Source: Tethya wilhelma (lineage: Eukaryota > Porifera > Demospongiae > Tethyida > Tethyidae). Taken from it: 64,000 nucleotides of DNA. The stretch's first letter is position 1. Each line of letters begins with the position of its first letter. The notes under the pieces are model-generated. The model worked only from the letters and a program-made list of their open reading frames with translations, was not told the origin of the DNA and did no database searches. Shown here in pieces: positions 31,412-41,702 of this stretch. Location: contig CAXIPT010000003.1 of assembly GCA_964030475.1 (NCBI GenBank), positions 695,709 to 759,708 on the forward strand. The letters run 5' to 3'. The translations under genes and the position numbers were made by a program.

Positions 31412-32816
31412 TCTAGTTTCTTTCGCGATAATCTTGAAGTTCATGTTACAGCAATGCTTGATTTTTAGAACCGGGCAAATGTTCAACTTTGTAAGTCGCA
31501 ATTGAGCTAGCTATATTTATGCATGAGTATTTTCAGTGAATGTGTACTGGTACAAATATGAACAAATTTCTTAAAGCATTAATTCTATTAGATATAATAT
31601 CTTTGTGTATAATGGAGCTTTAATTGTATGATCATATAACATCACTGACTACTATGATGTTGAGTCACTGGAACTAAGACTTGCCTATATACAAGGATAT
31701 GTATTGACTGTATTGTTTATGAATAGGATATATTAAGTGTATACTTCACTACAAAGCATAGTATATAAAAGCTGAAAGACCTTGGTCTGAATTTTGGTTA
31801 GATCCCAAGATTTTTTCCATTGAATTTCATGTACATGTTCTGGTGAATGTCATCCAGTATGACATGTATTTCCTATATAGGAGCCTAATTTGCTTGTGTA
31901 CATGCAGGACTAATAACTAAATTCAACAATAGTTTCTTGAATATCTGATCCAAAGGACTTGAAAGCATTTCCATGCAAGCATTTCATCCTTTAGCATTAA
32001 AATTTATATGCATATACTTGTGTGCCTGTTATACAAGAGAAAGTGAGTTGAGATGTTCATTGATGTGTGTATTCCGGTTCATTTTTAAGGTCATGTGCAT
32101 ATAATTGTCCATTCACTTTTCCAAGAATGCATTAATTTAAGTGAGGGTACCGATTTCGGAATTTTAAGGTTTTATTATCAGTGGGCCAACCCAGCAGTTC
32201 TGTATTATCACTGCGGTAGCTTACATCATTCCAATCAGCTGTGTGCTTGATTGTGAGCATGCATTGGATTAAGTATATAGAAACACTCTGTACAAAATAA
32301 CATGTCATTGACAAACTCATACTCAAATGAAAGAATGTTAAATTAGTGATTCTCAGATTAAAGAATGCTCAATTAAGTGATGCTCAGATAAAGGACTGCT
32401 CAATTTAGTGACACTCAGATAAAAGAATATTCAGGTTTAACTTAGTGATTCAGTAACCCTTTACCATATTGTTGAAACTTCGGCAAAATGTGTCACTTGT
32501 ATACTATAATATAGCACATACATGGTGGATATGCATGCAAAATAATGTCTAAAAACTCAGCAAAGCTCAAACATGTTAACTTTGCGGCAAATTCAGTTTT
32601 AGAAGACATCATATTATAATAGTTTTTGAGATGTCATTTTCTAACTAAAATAATAATGGAAAATGCTTTTGTAAAAAAAGTGCATACAACTAAATATAGT
32701 ATCCATGCAGTAATGTGCTGCCAAATTAATTTATGACACAGTTCACATACTATAATATTATGTTAGTAACCGTACACATTAATTTGAGCCATTAAGACTC
32801 GCAGTTAGTAACCCAT
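31412..32816. other. 5' flank of receptor 8 / 3' flank of receptor 9
   Basis: The part near 31540-31620 (ATGAACAAATTTC, AATGGAGC) and the part near 32110-32230 (TTTCCAAGAATGCATTAA, GTGGGCCAACC) recur upstream of receptors 9 and 10. That fits duplication of gene plus flank. No gene is seen. Confidence 0.55.
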
Positions 32817-35132
32817 TTAGGTTCCACAGTGACACTCCACTCGTGTATCTCTAGCTGTATGAATGTATTGTGCAGTCCTTTCTGTTGTTTTGCTTTGTAC
32901 CACTGATGATAGTTGTGTTCGATATTTCTCTCCAATTAATGGTCGCAATGGTGGAAGGAACAAGACAGCCAGACAGATGTACACTGTTAGGATGAGAACA
33001 GAAATTAAGACTAGGAATTGTGCAGAAGCACCAACACTCTGTAATACAATGATAAGAAAGACTGGAACTCCAATGGCATAGAGAATTGATAGCAGATAGA
33101 CAAGGATGATAATGTTCTTTGTTTCAAACTCCTTCTTGTGAATGTTACGACTGAGAATCGCAAACAGCAGAGACAGGAAGAGAATGAATCCCTTGTAGAT
33201 GGTGAGAGCAGTAAGACAAGGAAGAGTCCAGTCAGAATGACAAGAGATGTTGATAGAAACAGTTGGTAGAGACTCATCCATTGACTTAACAAAGTGTCTG
33301 TTGTAGTTAGCGTTGTATGGAGCAGTGGCCATCCAGATGATGTTGACTACTAGTTCTATAAAGAATAAGCATCCAATTTTTAGAGCCATTATGGGGTCTT
33401 TTAAAAGATTTTTGCTCCTTTTGAGCGTGTCTTGACTTGTGAAGATACTATAGAGACGCCATGTTTTGACACAGACAGTAGCCAGTATCAGAGTGAGTCC
33501 AAGGTTAGAAAAGACAGGAAATATGTTGCATAAGCTTGTATGTGCTTTTAGAGAGAATATAAAAGTTTCTCCAGCAGTATGCAGCACAATGGCTAGTATC
33601 ACTAGGTAGCATCCTAGGAATATGATGTGGTTTAGTTTGTGACTTGAAGCCTTTATTGACTTGTGGTTTCTATAGACTACATTGATAACATGGGTCAGTA
33701 CTGTTAGCAACAGAGCAATCACAGTCAGTAACAGATATGGTATAGCTATGCCTGCACTCAAACGAACGTATTTGTGATCTCTAAATGTTGCATTGAGTGT
33801 TAGTTCTCCAAATCGATAAGTTCCTATGTTTTCAACCGAACCATTGTTCTTGTATTGAAACAGTGTCAAGCCAAAATTCTCATGCTGAGGATAGTGACTG
33901 GCAGTGTCAAACTTTATAGGTCGAGATGCTCCACTAAATTCAACTTTGTTTAACCTTTTCGAAATAATTTCAGTGATTTCTCTCTGTCTAGGGAGATCTT
34001 TCTCGGAGAATATTATGTTTCTTTCTTCCAATTCATCAAGAGAGCTGTTCAGTGCGAGTGCAAGTGCCCATGTGGCATCGTATGCTGCTAGCCCAAGTAG
34101 ATTAGGCCTAGAAATGACATTGTATGTGTTGGCATAGACTTCTACTTGTGTATAATACAAGTCTATAAGTTGACTTAAGTTTTGTCCAGTTATGATAATC
34201 TTGCTAAGATCGAGAAAGAAAAAGTCAAGTACAACCTGAAAATGAACGCTTCCTTCAATTGCTGCATAAATCTCTTCAGTGGAACAGTGATAGGTCTTAC
34301 CATTGTAGTCAACAGTGGTTTCTTCAAAATATTCTCCAGGATAAGACTCAAATATCCATTGGTAGTTTGGATGGACAATGTTTTGATGGTAGGCTAAACA
34401 GAAGAGCTTACTACGAAGTCTAGTATCAATTGCAGTGACAAATATCACTCTTGCACAAGAATCACGAAGTGCTTCTAAAACTAAGGGAATAGTATCGTAG
34501 TTTAGTTCAAGTAAAACTTGAATACTGTGGAATTGATCGAAAAAGCCTCTGTAACGGTCACTGAATAGAACTGCCACACAGTACCAATTGTTTATGAGTT
34601 CGTAGTACAGGTTTTCCTTGCTGTACATTTCTTCGATGATACAAAATGTATTATTGTAGTCACCAAGATTCGGGCTCTTGAAGAAAGGAAGGCTTATCAG
34701 TGCCGCTCTTTCATTGGTTGTCAGTCTAACTAATAGTTCTGCTGAACTTAGATATGATGGTCCAACAATACCAGCTACGGGTACAGTTCGACTGTAAATG
34801 TATTGAGCAAAGCTATCCACTGTGCGTTCTATTATATTACAGCCACCGTCACTTCGAATCAGTTCTAGTTTGTACCCTTTGAGGATGTCTATTCGATTGT
34901 TGATCTGTTCCACAGCTAGATAGGCAGCTGGTGCTATATCATGACCATTGTCAAATGAAGGAGTTAAAGCTTCTCTACCATAAGGGTCCAGATCTGGGAA
35001 GGGTAGCATAAGGAGAATCTTGATAGACTTGATGTCTGTTTTGTTGCCATCACAACATCTCTGAGATGAGCTGTGTCCACTCAACACCAGAACTATTAAT
35101 AGTGCAAAATTTATACAACACTCATATTCCAT
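32817..35132 (-). CDS. GABA-B receptor-like class C GPCR (receptor 9, subfamily A)
   Basis: A complete receptor of 771 residues. The leader MEYECCINFALLIVLVLSGH precedes QRCCDGNKTD. The ectodomain has GGCNIIERTVDSFAQYIYS, GPSYLSSAELLVRL, FCLAYHQNIVHPNYQW and AAYDATWALALALN. It is notable that GPxC reads GPSY: the Cys that pairs in GABA-B ectodomains is Tyr here, although the partner Cys of GGC is kept. The YPDYQW region is also altered to HPNYQW. A short deletion occurs around the INNWYCVAVLFSD region. TM1 starts near 462. The tail of about 45 residues ends ARDTRVECHCGT, with two late Cys that could be palmitoylated (inference). It may be drifting functionally. Confidence 0.92.
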   Translation of the reverse strand: MEYECCINFALLIVLVLSGHSSSQRCCDGNKTDIKSIKILLMLPFPDLDPYGREALTPSFDNGHDIAPAAYLAVEQINNRIDILKGYKLELIRSDGGCNIIERTVDSFAQYIYSRTVPVAGIVGPSYLSSAELLVRLTTNERAALISLPFFKSPNLGDYNNTFCIIEEMYSKENLYYELINNWYCVAVLFSDRYRGFFDQFHSIQVLLELNYDTIPLVLEALRDSCARVIFVTAIDTRLRSKLFCLAYHQNIVHPNYQWIFESYPGEYFEETTVDYNGKTYHCSTEEIYAAIEGSVHFQVVLDFFFLDLSKIIITGQNLSQLIDLYYTQVEVYANTYNVISRPNLLGLAAYDATWALALALNSSLDELEERNIIFSEKDLPRQREITEIISKRLNKVEFSGASRPIKFDTASHYPQHENFGLTLFQYKNNGSVENIGTYRFGELTLNATFRDHKYVRLSAGIAIPYLLLTVIALLLTVLTHVINVVYRNHKSIKASSHKLNHIIFLGCYLVILAIVLHTAGETFIFSLKAHTSLCNIFPVFSNLGLTLILATVCVKTWRLYSIFTSQDTLKRSKNLLKDPIMALKIGCLFFIELVVNIIWMATAPYNANYNRHFVKSMDESLPTVSINISCHSDWTLPCLTALTIYKGFILFLSLLFAILSRNIHKKEFETKNIIILVYLLSILYAIGVPVFLIIVLQSVGASAQFLVLISVLILTVYICLAVLFLPPLRPLIGEKYRTQLSSVVQSKTTERTAQYIHTARDTRVECHCGT

Positions 35133-37074
35133 TTTGATATCTTCTGCTATGCTTCAGATTCATAACATCCAGTGCTTGAATTGTATCGTGATTAAACTGC
35201 CGTAGCAATGTTTGAGCTAGCTGTGCTATTTATGTGAGAATAATGATGTTTGGGACGTTTTATTGATGGGGCTAGTTTGTGTACCCAATTATGAACAGAT
35301 TCTAGTTAAACATTCTGTTCCCATTACATAGTTAAGTTTGGTGGAGCCTTCTGGTTGCATTGTGTGGAAGCATAAATCATGTCGTGAGAACCTCCGACTC
35401 GGAGTCAACTACTTAACCACTTAATTATAGTGGAAGCTACAAGCCTAGCTCTAAGTTGGTAAGTTTTGCATTTATTATTATGAACAAAAAGCCATCGCCT
35501 GAATTCGAATATGCAGTTTTCCGGATAACAAATCCAAAGTGCTCGATATAGTGTATTTCCGATCAAGCATTACATCATTTAGCTCATGGCACTGTAAGGT
35601 TTTTATGTATGTATCCCGTATGTGTGTGTGTGTGTGTATGTGTGTACTGTGTGATTTGAGACATTCACAGATGTGTGTATAAATATATATGTTCAAAGTT
35701 TTTATTGTGCATATATATATACCCACTTTTCTTGGAATGTATAGTGAAAGTACTAATTGTGGTTTAAGTGGGCCAACCAGTATGTCTACATTATTACAGT
35801 AGCTTACATAATTCACATGTGTATATCAGTATTCTTAGTACGGTACTTACCTAGGAATGCTGTTCTTATTACATTTCTAGTGTATTTTGTGCTTGTATCA
35901 TTACAACTGACGTTTGCTTACTATTTTAATGATATTCATGAGGTGTTGTTAGGTACTTATGTGGCGCATGTCATTTCCTGTGTTTACTGACTGATTTGTG
36001 CTACAAGGTCATAATTCTAATTAATGCTTCACCAACACTGCTGTTAACTTTTGTTCTATAGATGAGTGTTTCTCTTAAATGGAAGTTAACCTGAACATCT
36101 ACATTTACTAGCAATAGTGCATTAATGCACATAGCCGTGTTAAGCAAAAATGCAAGCTGCATTCATACAGTACATATAATAGACACTAGCTGACTATCAC
36201 ATACACAATACGAATCATTTCTAGCTTAGTAAACGATATTTAAGACTTCAAACTTGCGTTCAGGTTACAACCGTTAAAAACTCTCTGCATGCCCAAACTT
36301 ACTACCACCACCACCACAAATTTTCTTGATTCAATCTAGCTCCTTTTGCTCAGAATAACTTTGAACTTAAGGCATTTAATTATATACTGTGCACTCAATT
36401 CGAGAGTGTGTTGTATTCCACTTGCTTTTAACGATTGAACGCAGTGTATTTGAGGGCACGGTCTGTTTGAAGGGCGTGAACTATATCAACTTGAAAGGAA
36501 TATAGTAGTTATGTATATATCATATTATTAAGTTATGCCTGAGGCACTTAACTATTGAGGTCGTGAAATTCACTTAAGAGACATGTAAGTCTCTAAGCTC
36601 AATAGAGACCTGCAAATCAGATTAGAATATTTGTGATTTTACTTAGTTGACAACTGCCTCAAGCTATGTTACAACAGTTGAAATGTGTATTGTATATGTA
36701 TAGTATAGACTGGCCAAATAAGGTTGCATATTTTCCTTGGGCTGGTCCAGTAACTCCTATATATGTGCCCATTCCCAGTGAATATGATTTATTAATGAAT
36801 ATAGGGGAAAAAATTCACATGCTAAACTATATTTTGAATGTCATAGAAAACAATATTATATTAGAATATGTTCATGTAATAAGTATAATTATGATTGTTC
36901 TGTATATATGAGTACACACATCATTTACTTTTGTAATGGATTACATTATGTCATTAAGTTCAGCAGCAAAATACCTGACTTTTATGGTCATGGCAATTTT
37001 AATTTGTTTCCTGTTATGACAGTTTGCATAGTTCTCTTGTTGTCTGTGATGCTCTGATTCAATAAAAGTTGCAT
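35133..37074. other. 1.9-kb intergenic region between receptors 9 and 10
   Basis: Includes the conserved upstream piece near 35280-35350 (AATTATGAACAGATT, GGTGGAGCC), a short TG run at 35622-35645 and the TTCTTGGAATG...GTGGGCCAACC piece at 35728-35780 that also lies upstream of receptors 8 and 10. No gene is recognised. Confidence 0.5.
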
Positions 37075-39393
37075 TTAGTTGCTTACGGACATACGTATTG
37101 TCAGCTGATGTATTGAAGAACGTATCGTCAATATCCTTTGTTGATGTGTGCGATATTTCTCTCTAATTATGGGATGTATTGGTGGTAGGAATAAGATGGC
37201 CAAGCAAATGTAGAGAGTAAGAATAAGCGACGAAGCTAAAACCAAATAGTGTTCTACGCCATTTTTACTCTCAAGTCTTACCATGAGATAGGCTGGCATT
37301 GCTATGGCAAACAGAATCGCAAGAAGATAGACAAGAATGATAACATTCCTCGTAGCGAACTGTTTTAGGTGGATTTTTTGGCTTAAGATTGCGAAGATGA
37401 GAGTTATGCAGACAATCACTGCCTTGTAGAGGCTCAGAAGTATCAGAATTGGAACTGTTGCACCGTATTCGCATGATATGCTTGTTTCAGTCAAAATGGT
37501 TGGAAGGGCATTTTGTTCAGACTGTATTTCCACTGTTCTTATACTTTTAGTGGTTCTTAATGAAACAAAGGTCAACAGAAGGACATTTCCTACAAGTTCT
37601 ACTGAAATAAGTAGTCCAATTATAACTACAATCGCTTTGTCTTTAAATATATTGTTTTTTTTTGGAATTCCTTTGCAGTAGCTTTGAAAGATGGCATAGA
37701 GTCGCCATGTCTTCATACAGATAGTGGAGAGTATCATTATCAGCCCGATGTTGTAGGAACTAGTAATCAAATTGCAAAAGACTGTATGCATAGCAAGAGG
37801 CAGAATTAAAGTTTCGTTGAACGTATGCAGCACAATGCCCAGCATCACTAGGTAGCATCCTAGGAATATGATGTGGTTTAGTTTGTGACTGGAAGCCTTT
37901 ATTGACTTGTGGTTTCGATAGACTACATTGATGATGTGGGCCAGGATCATTAGTATGAGAGCGATCACAATCAGTATGAGGTACAGTGCAGCAACCCATG
38001 GTTTCAAAACAATTGTGATCTGCTTGAATTGTATGTTATAATCCATTAGAGTAACTGTAAGATTTAGCTCTCCATATTCAAATGTTCCAATTGTACTATA
38101 GTGGTTGTAACTGTCAAACTGTCGCAAATCAAAGCTCTCATTTTGGGGATGGTGAATGACTCTGTCGAACTTGATACGCCCTACTATCCCATTAAAATCT
38201 AAGGCTTTCAAGTTGCCTCTGATAATTTCAGTGATTTCTCTCTGTCTAGGGAGATCTTTCTCTGAAAATGTTATACTTTTTTCTTCCAATTCATCGAGAG
38301 AGCTGTTTAGTGCAAGTGCAAGCGTCCATGTGGCATCATATACTGATATTCCTGTCGGAAAAGGCTTAGAACTGACATTATACATGTTTGAATATAATTT
38401 AGCTTGGTTGAAGTAAAGATCAACAAATTCCCACAAGTCTATTCCGGAGAAAGCAGTTTTGTTTTCATCAATAGATTCAGGAGGGTGATGAAAGTACAAA
38501 CTTCCCTCAATTGCCTTGTGGATATCACTAGCTGAGCAGTGATAGGTCTTACCATCGTAATCTACAGTGGTCCCTAGAAAAGTCTCATCTGGATAAGACT
38601 CAAATATCCACTGGTAGTTGGGATAGGTCATATTTAGATGGTAGGCTAAACAGAACAACCTACAGTGAAGAAGTGGTTCAGTTACAATGACAAAGACCAC
38701 TCTTAGATAGTACTTCAGGAGTCTTTCAATGTGTATATGATCATAACTTAGCTCTGATGAAAAGACCAGCTCATATTCAGTGCTGTTGTTGATTCTCTCT
38801 TGCAGTCGCTCAAAACTTTTGCCATTATTACTGTAAAGTACTGCCACACGCTTCCAATTGTTCTTCACCATGAGTTCAAAGTACAAGTCGTCCAGATGAT
38901 AAATCTTTCCCAAAATTCCAAAAGCATTCTCAAAATGTTGAAAACTTGGCCAATTAGTGATAGATAGGCTTATCAGGGCTGCTAACTCATCAGTAGTTAA
39001 TGTAGCTATGTATTCTGCAGCTTCAAGGCAAGTTAGTCCAATAACACCAGCTGTGGGTACAGTTTTGTTGTAAATGTAGCGAGCAAAGCTTTCCTTAGTG
39101 CGATCCATGACATTACAGCCACCGTCACTTCGAATCAGTTCTAGTTTGTATCCTTCGAGGATGTCTGTTCGATTGTTGATCTGTTCCACAGCTAGATAGG
39201 CAGCTGGTGCTATATCGTGACCATCATTGTGAGCAGCTTCTCTCCCAAGAGGGTCCAGATCTTGGAAGGGTAGCATCAAGAGAATGTTGATAGTCTTGAT
39301 GTCTGTTTCATCGCAGCACCTCTGAGATGAGCACTGTCCACATACTACTAGAACTGTCAGTACCATTAATTTTAAACCGCTCTGCAGTGCCAT
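37075..39393 (-). CDS. GABA-B receptor-like class C GPCR (receptor 10, subfamily C)
   Basis: A complete receptor of 772 residues starting at the ATG at 39393 (MALQSGLKLMVLTVLVVCGQ). The frame runs open further upstream only to a TTG. The ectodomain shows GGCNVMDRTKESFARYIYN, GLTCLEAAEYIATL, FCLAYHLNMTYPNYQW and SVYDATWTLALALN. TM1 begins near 460. Loop 2 reads KTWRLYAIFQSYCKGIPKK as in receptor 8, and TM3 has SYNIGLIMILSTICM. The tail is about 30 residues and ends TIRMSVSN. Together with receptor 8 it forms subfamily C; the two flank the subfamily A receptor 9, an interleaving that implies more than one duplication step. Confidence 0.93.
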   Translation of the reverse strand: MALQSGLKLMVLTVLVVCGQCSSQRCCDETDIKTINILLMLPFQDLDPLGREAAHNDGHDIAPAAYLAVEQINNRTDILEGYKLELIRSDGGCNVMDRTKESFARYIYNKTVPTAGVIGLTCLEAAEYIATLTTDELAALISLSITNWPSFQHFENAFGILGKIYHLDDLYFELMVKNNWKRVAVLYSNNGKSFERLQERINNSTEYELVFSSELSYDHIHIERLLKYYLRVVFVIVTEPLLHCRLFCLAYHLNMTYPNYQWIFESYPDETFLGTTVDYDGKTYHCSASDIHKAIEGSLYFHHPPESIDENKTAFSGIDLWEFVDLYFNQAKLYSNMYNVSSKPFPTGISVYDATWTLALALNSSLDELEEKSITFSEKDLPRQREITEIIRGNLKALDFNGIVGRIKFDRVIHHPQNESFDLRQFDSYNHYSTIGTFEYGELNLTVTLMDYNIQFKQITIVLKPWVAALYLILIVIALILMILAHIINVVYRNHKSIKASSHKLNHIIFLGCYLVMLGIVLHTFNETLILPLAMHTVFCNLITSSYNIGLIMILSTICMKTWRLYAIFQSYCKGIPKKNNIFKDKAIVVIIGLLISVELVGNVLLLTFVSLRTTKSIRTVEIQSEQNALPTILTETSISCEYGATVPILILLSLYKAVIVCITLIFAILSQKIHLKQFATRNVIILVYLLAILFAIAMPAYLMVRLESKNGVEHYLVLASSLILTLYICLAILFLPPIHPIIREKYRTHQQRILTIRSSIHQLTIRMSVSN

Positions 39394-40489
39394 TATTTTC
39401 TTCCAATAAGGCCGGTTTAGAGCATTCAGTATTTTTTGAATCAATTTTTTTAGAAATGTCCAAATCTATGTAGGTATATTGTGAAATTATTGGTGCACAA
39501 TGCATTAATGTGGGCTGGTGCAATTATGAACAAATTTCATAAAACATTACAAATTCATGTGTTTGAATATTATGGAGCCTTATTGAGTAGAGCACTCAAT
39601 CAATTCATTGTTAGGGTGAGTCACATACACCACATCTTTCTTTGCCTGAGGAAATCTACATACCCACACATAGTCTTGTCAATGATGTAGTATATTTTGC
39701 GTTTTCTGTGTATACTCATAAGCAAATGTTTCCAGAATAAAAGATCCTTAGAGCTTGAAAGCATTTCTATGTATATTTATATCATTTATAGCATTAAATT
39801 TTAGGTTGTGTATGTTGATGCATGCATTTAAAATGGTTGTTGATGTGTATGTTCAATTTAACTTTATGTAAGTTCATGTACGTGCATTGATTACTATCCT
39901 TTTCCAAGAATGCATTTATTGAAAGTACTGATTGTGGAAGGTCTACATGCCATTCCCTGTGTATACTGTTCAATTTATTGGTGTACAGTTCTGCTACACT
40001 TAGTAATTCTAATTAATGCTCCAATACTGTCATTAATATACAGCTGAGTGTTTCTTGTAAATGAAATTTAAAGGCAATGTATCACTACATATAGTACTGT
40101 TTTGTACATAATCAAACATAATCAGAAACCTTGCAATTTAATAATATTCATGAGGTGTTGTTAAGTACGCATGTGGTTCATACCATTTCCTGTGTTTACT
40201 GTTCTATTAATTGGTACTGTGCTGACATGTATACTCATAATTCTAACTAGTCAGTTGGAAACATCGTTGGGCAAGCCTGATGAAGGATATTCATTCACAG
40301 GACCATGCAATTAGTAGATAAGAACATGATTATCTACTCTTGATTTTGTTATAGCAGGCGAAATCTTATGGTGGGCAAATTGTTTCAAAATTCACGTAAA
40401 ATTTGCCTATTTCTGGAAGTATATGTTACAGTTTTTATTTGTGATTGAAACTTTTAATGGGAGATTGTCACTTCGTATTTCATTCTTGA

Positions 40490-40750
40490 TGAAAAATTTG
40501 ATTTAGTTTGACAGTTTATTCATTAAGGATTAAATTGACAGTTAATGTTGATTCACGGTCTATTCATGGAAGATTGCTACTTTCATTCAACAGTTTTTAT
40601 TTCAAATTTGACAGTTTATTCCTGTCACAGAAGTTTAAGATTGACAGTTGAGGTTGAAAGTTTATTCATTAAAGATTGACAGTTAAGGTTGACAGTTTAT
40701 TTATTCAATTCCGAATTCCTCTTTCAAAATCGACAGTCTATTCATGTCTG
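40490..40750. repeat. Diverged tandem repeat (TTGACAGTTTATTCA unit)
   Basis: About eight imperfect units of TTGACAGTTTATTCATTAA or close variants occur at irregular spacing. The spacing and drift suggest an old minisatellite. No coding meaning is seen. Confidence 0.6.
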
Positions 40751-41230
40751 AAGTGCATGTCAAGCCTTCATATCAAAAAGGATTCATGCTTCAGGAGTGT
40801 CAGATCCCACTTATGTATATCATGGGTATTGACTATACCATCCCTAGCTCCCACTTAAATGTGAGTTCACATAGTACAAAATGTTTCAGCTTAGTATTAA
40901 TATACAAAGATATAGATAGGACTTGAAAATTTAGATTCTCTTGGTCAGTTTATTCGCTACAGTGTAGGAAAACTCCAACAAGGAAGAAGGAAATTGTCAA
41001 TCATCACCAGTAGTTGTTTGTGTGCTATAGAATAAACTATAGCTCTTTCAGCAATTATATCTTTGAATATAGTTTATTTTTAGACTACCAGTAGTTTTGT
41101 ACAGTAGCACCACTCAATATAGATAACTTAATGGTTATTTTAAAGCATTTCTGCCTCACTTTTATAGCACTGCCACTGCAGTATAACTGTATTATACAAT
41201 GGGACTGAATCTGAGATTTGGAGCCTCATT

Positions 41231-41286
41231 AACCCAGATTTGAACCATAGTTGTTTGAATTCTAAGTTCAATACCACTGAGCTATA
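41231..41286 (-). repeat. tRNA-like SINE unit with A and B boxes
   Basis: On the minus strand TATAGCTCAGTGGTATTG contains a perfect match to the pol III A box (TRGCNNARYNGG). About 30 bases later GGTTCAAATCTGG is close to the B box. The stems do not pair as a real tRNA, so a SINE or tRNA pseudogene is more likely. Confidence 0.5.
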
Positions 41287-41702
41287 CTAGTATTCATAGG
41301 TATTGGAGCAGAGACTAGTTGATAATTGAACCATACATTTACCCCACCTTTAGCCTCGGAAGGATTAGTACATGCGAGCTTGAGAAAGTGGGATGTATAT
41401 GGTCATGGTTCATTTATTCAAGCATATAAACAACAAGGCTTGAGAATGCCGTAACCATGATAGTTACTGTAGTAGTACTACTATAAAAACAAAACAGATG
41501 TCTAAGGAATTTACAAATGAGGTCTGACATACTATGAATTAGGTCATCCCACACAATATTCATGATACAAAGGTCATCTTATTGTGTAGCTTACAGAATT
41601 GGCTGACATTACAGGAAAAAGATCCCATTTTGTAGGTCATTTGGAGGAAATAAAGAAAGTGAATTTAGAGTTTTGTTTTCAGTCATCCTCATACAGTGGA
41701 AG

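Larger units (their letters stand above)
39394..41702. other. 2.3-kb intergenic region with degenerate tandem repeat and SINE-like unit
   Basis: The region starts with the receptor 8/9/10 type 5' flank (AATTATGAACAAATTTCAT at 39523). It contains the diverged repeat at 40490-40750 and the tRNA-like SINE unit at 41231-41286. From 41373 the sequence is the 5' flank shared exactly with the 58103 receptor. No gene is seen. Confidence 0.55.

Noticed and set aside
41225..41292. A functional tRNA gene
   Set aside because: A and B boxes are present, but the acceptor, D and T stems do not pair; a SINE or tRNA relic is more likely.
41673..41702. N-terminal extensions before the ATG in receptors 8, 10, 11, 13 and 15
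   Set aside because: They begin at TTG or GTG, which are not normal starts in animals, and would place polar residues before the signal peptide.
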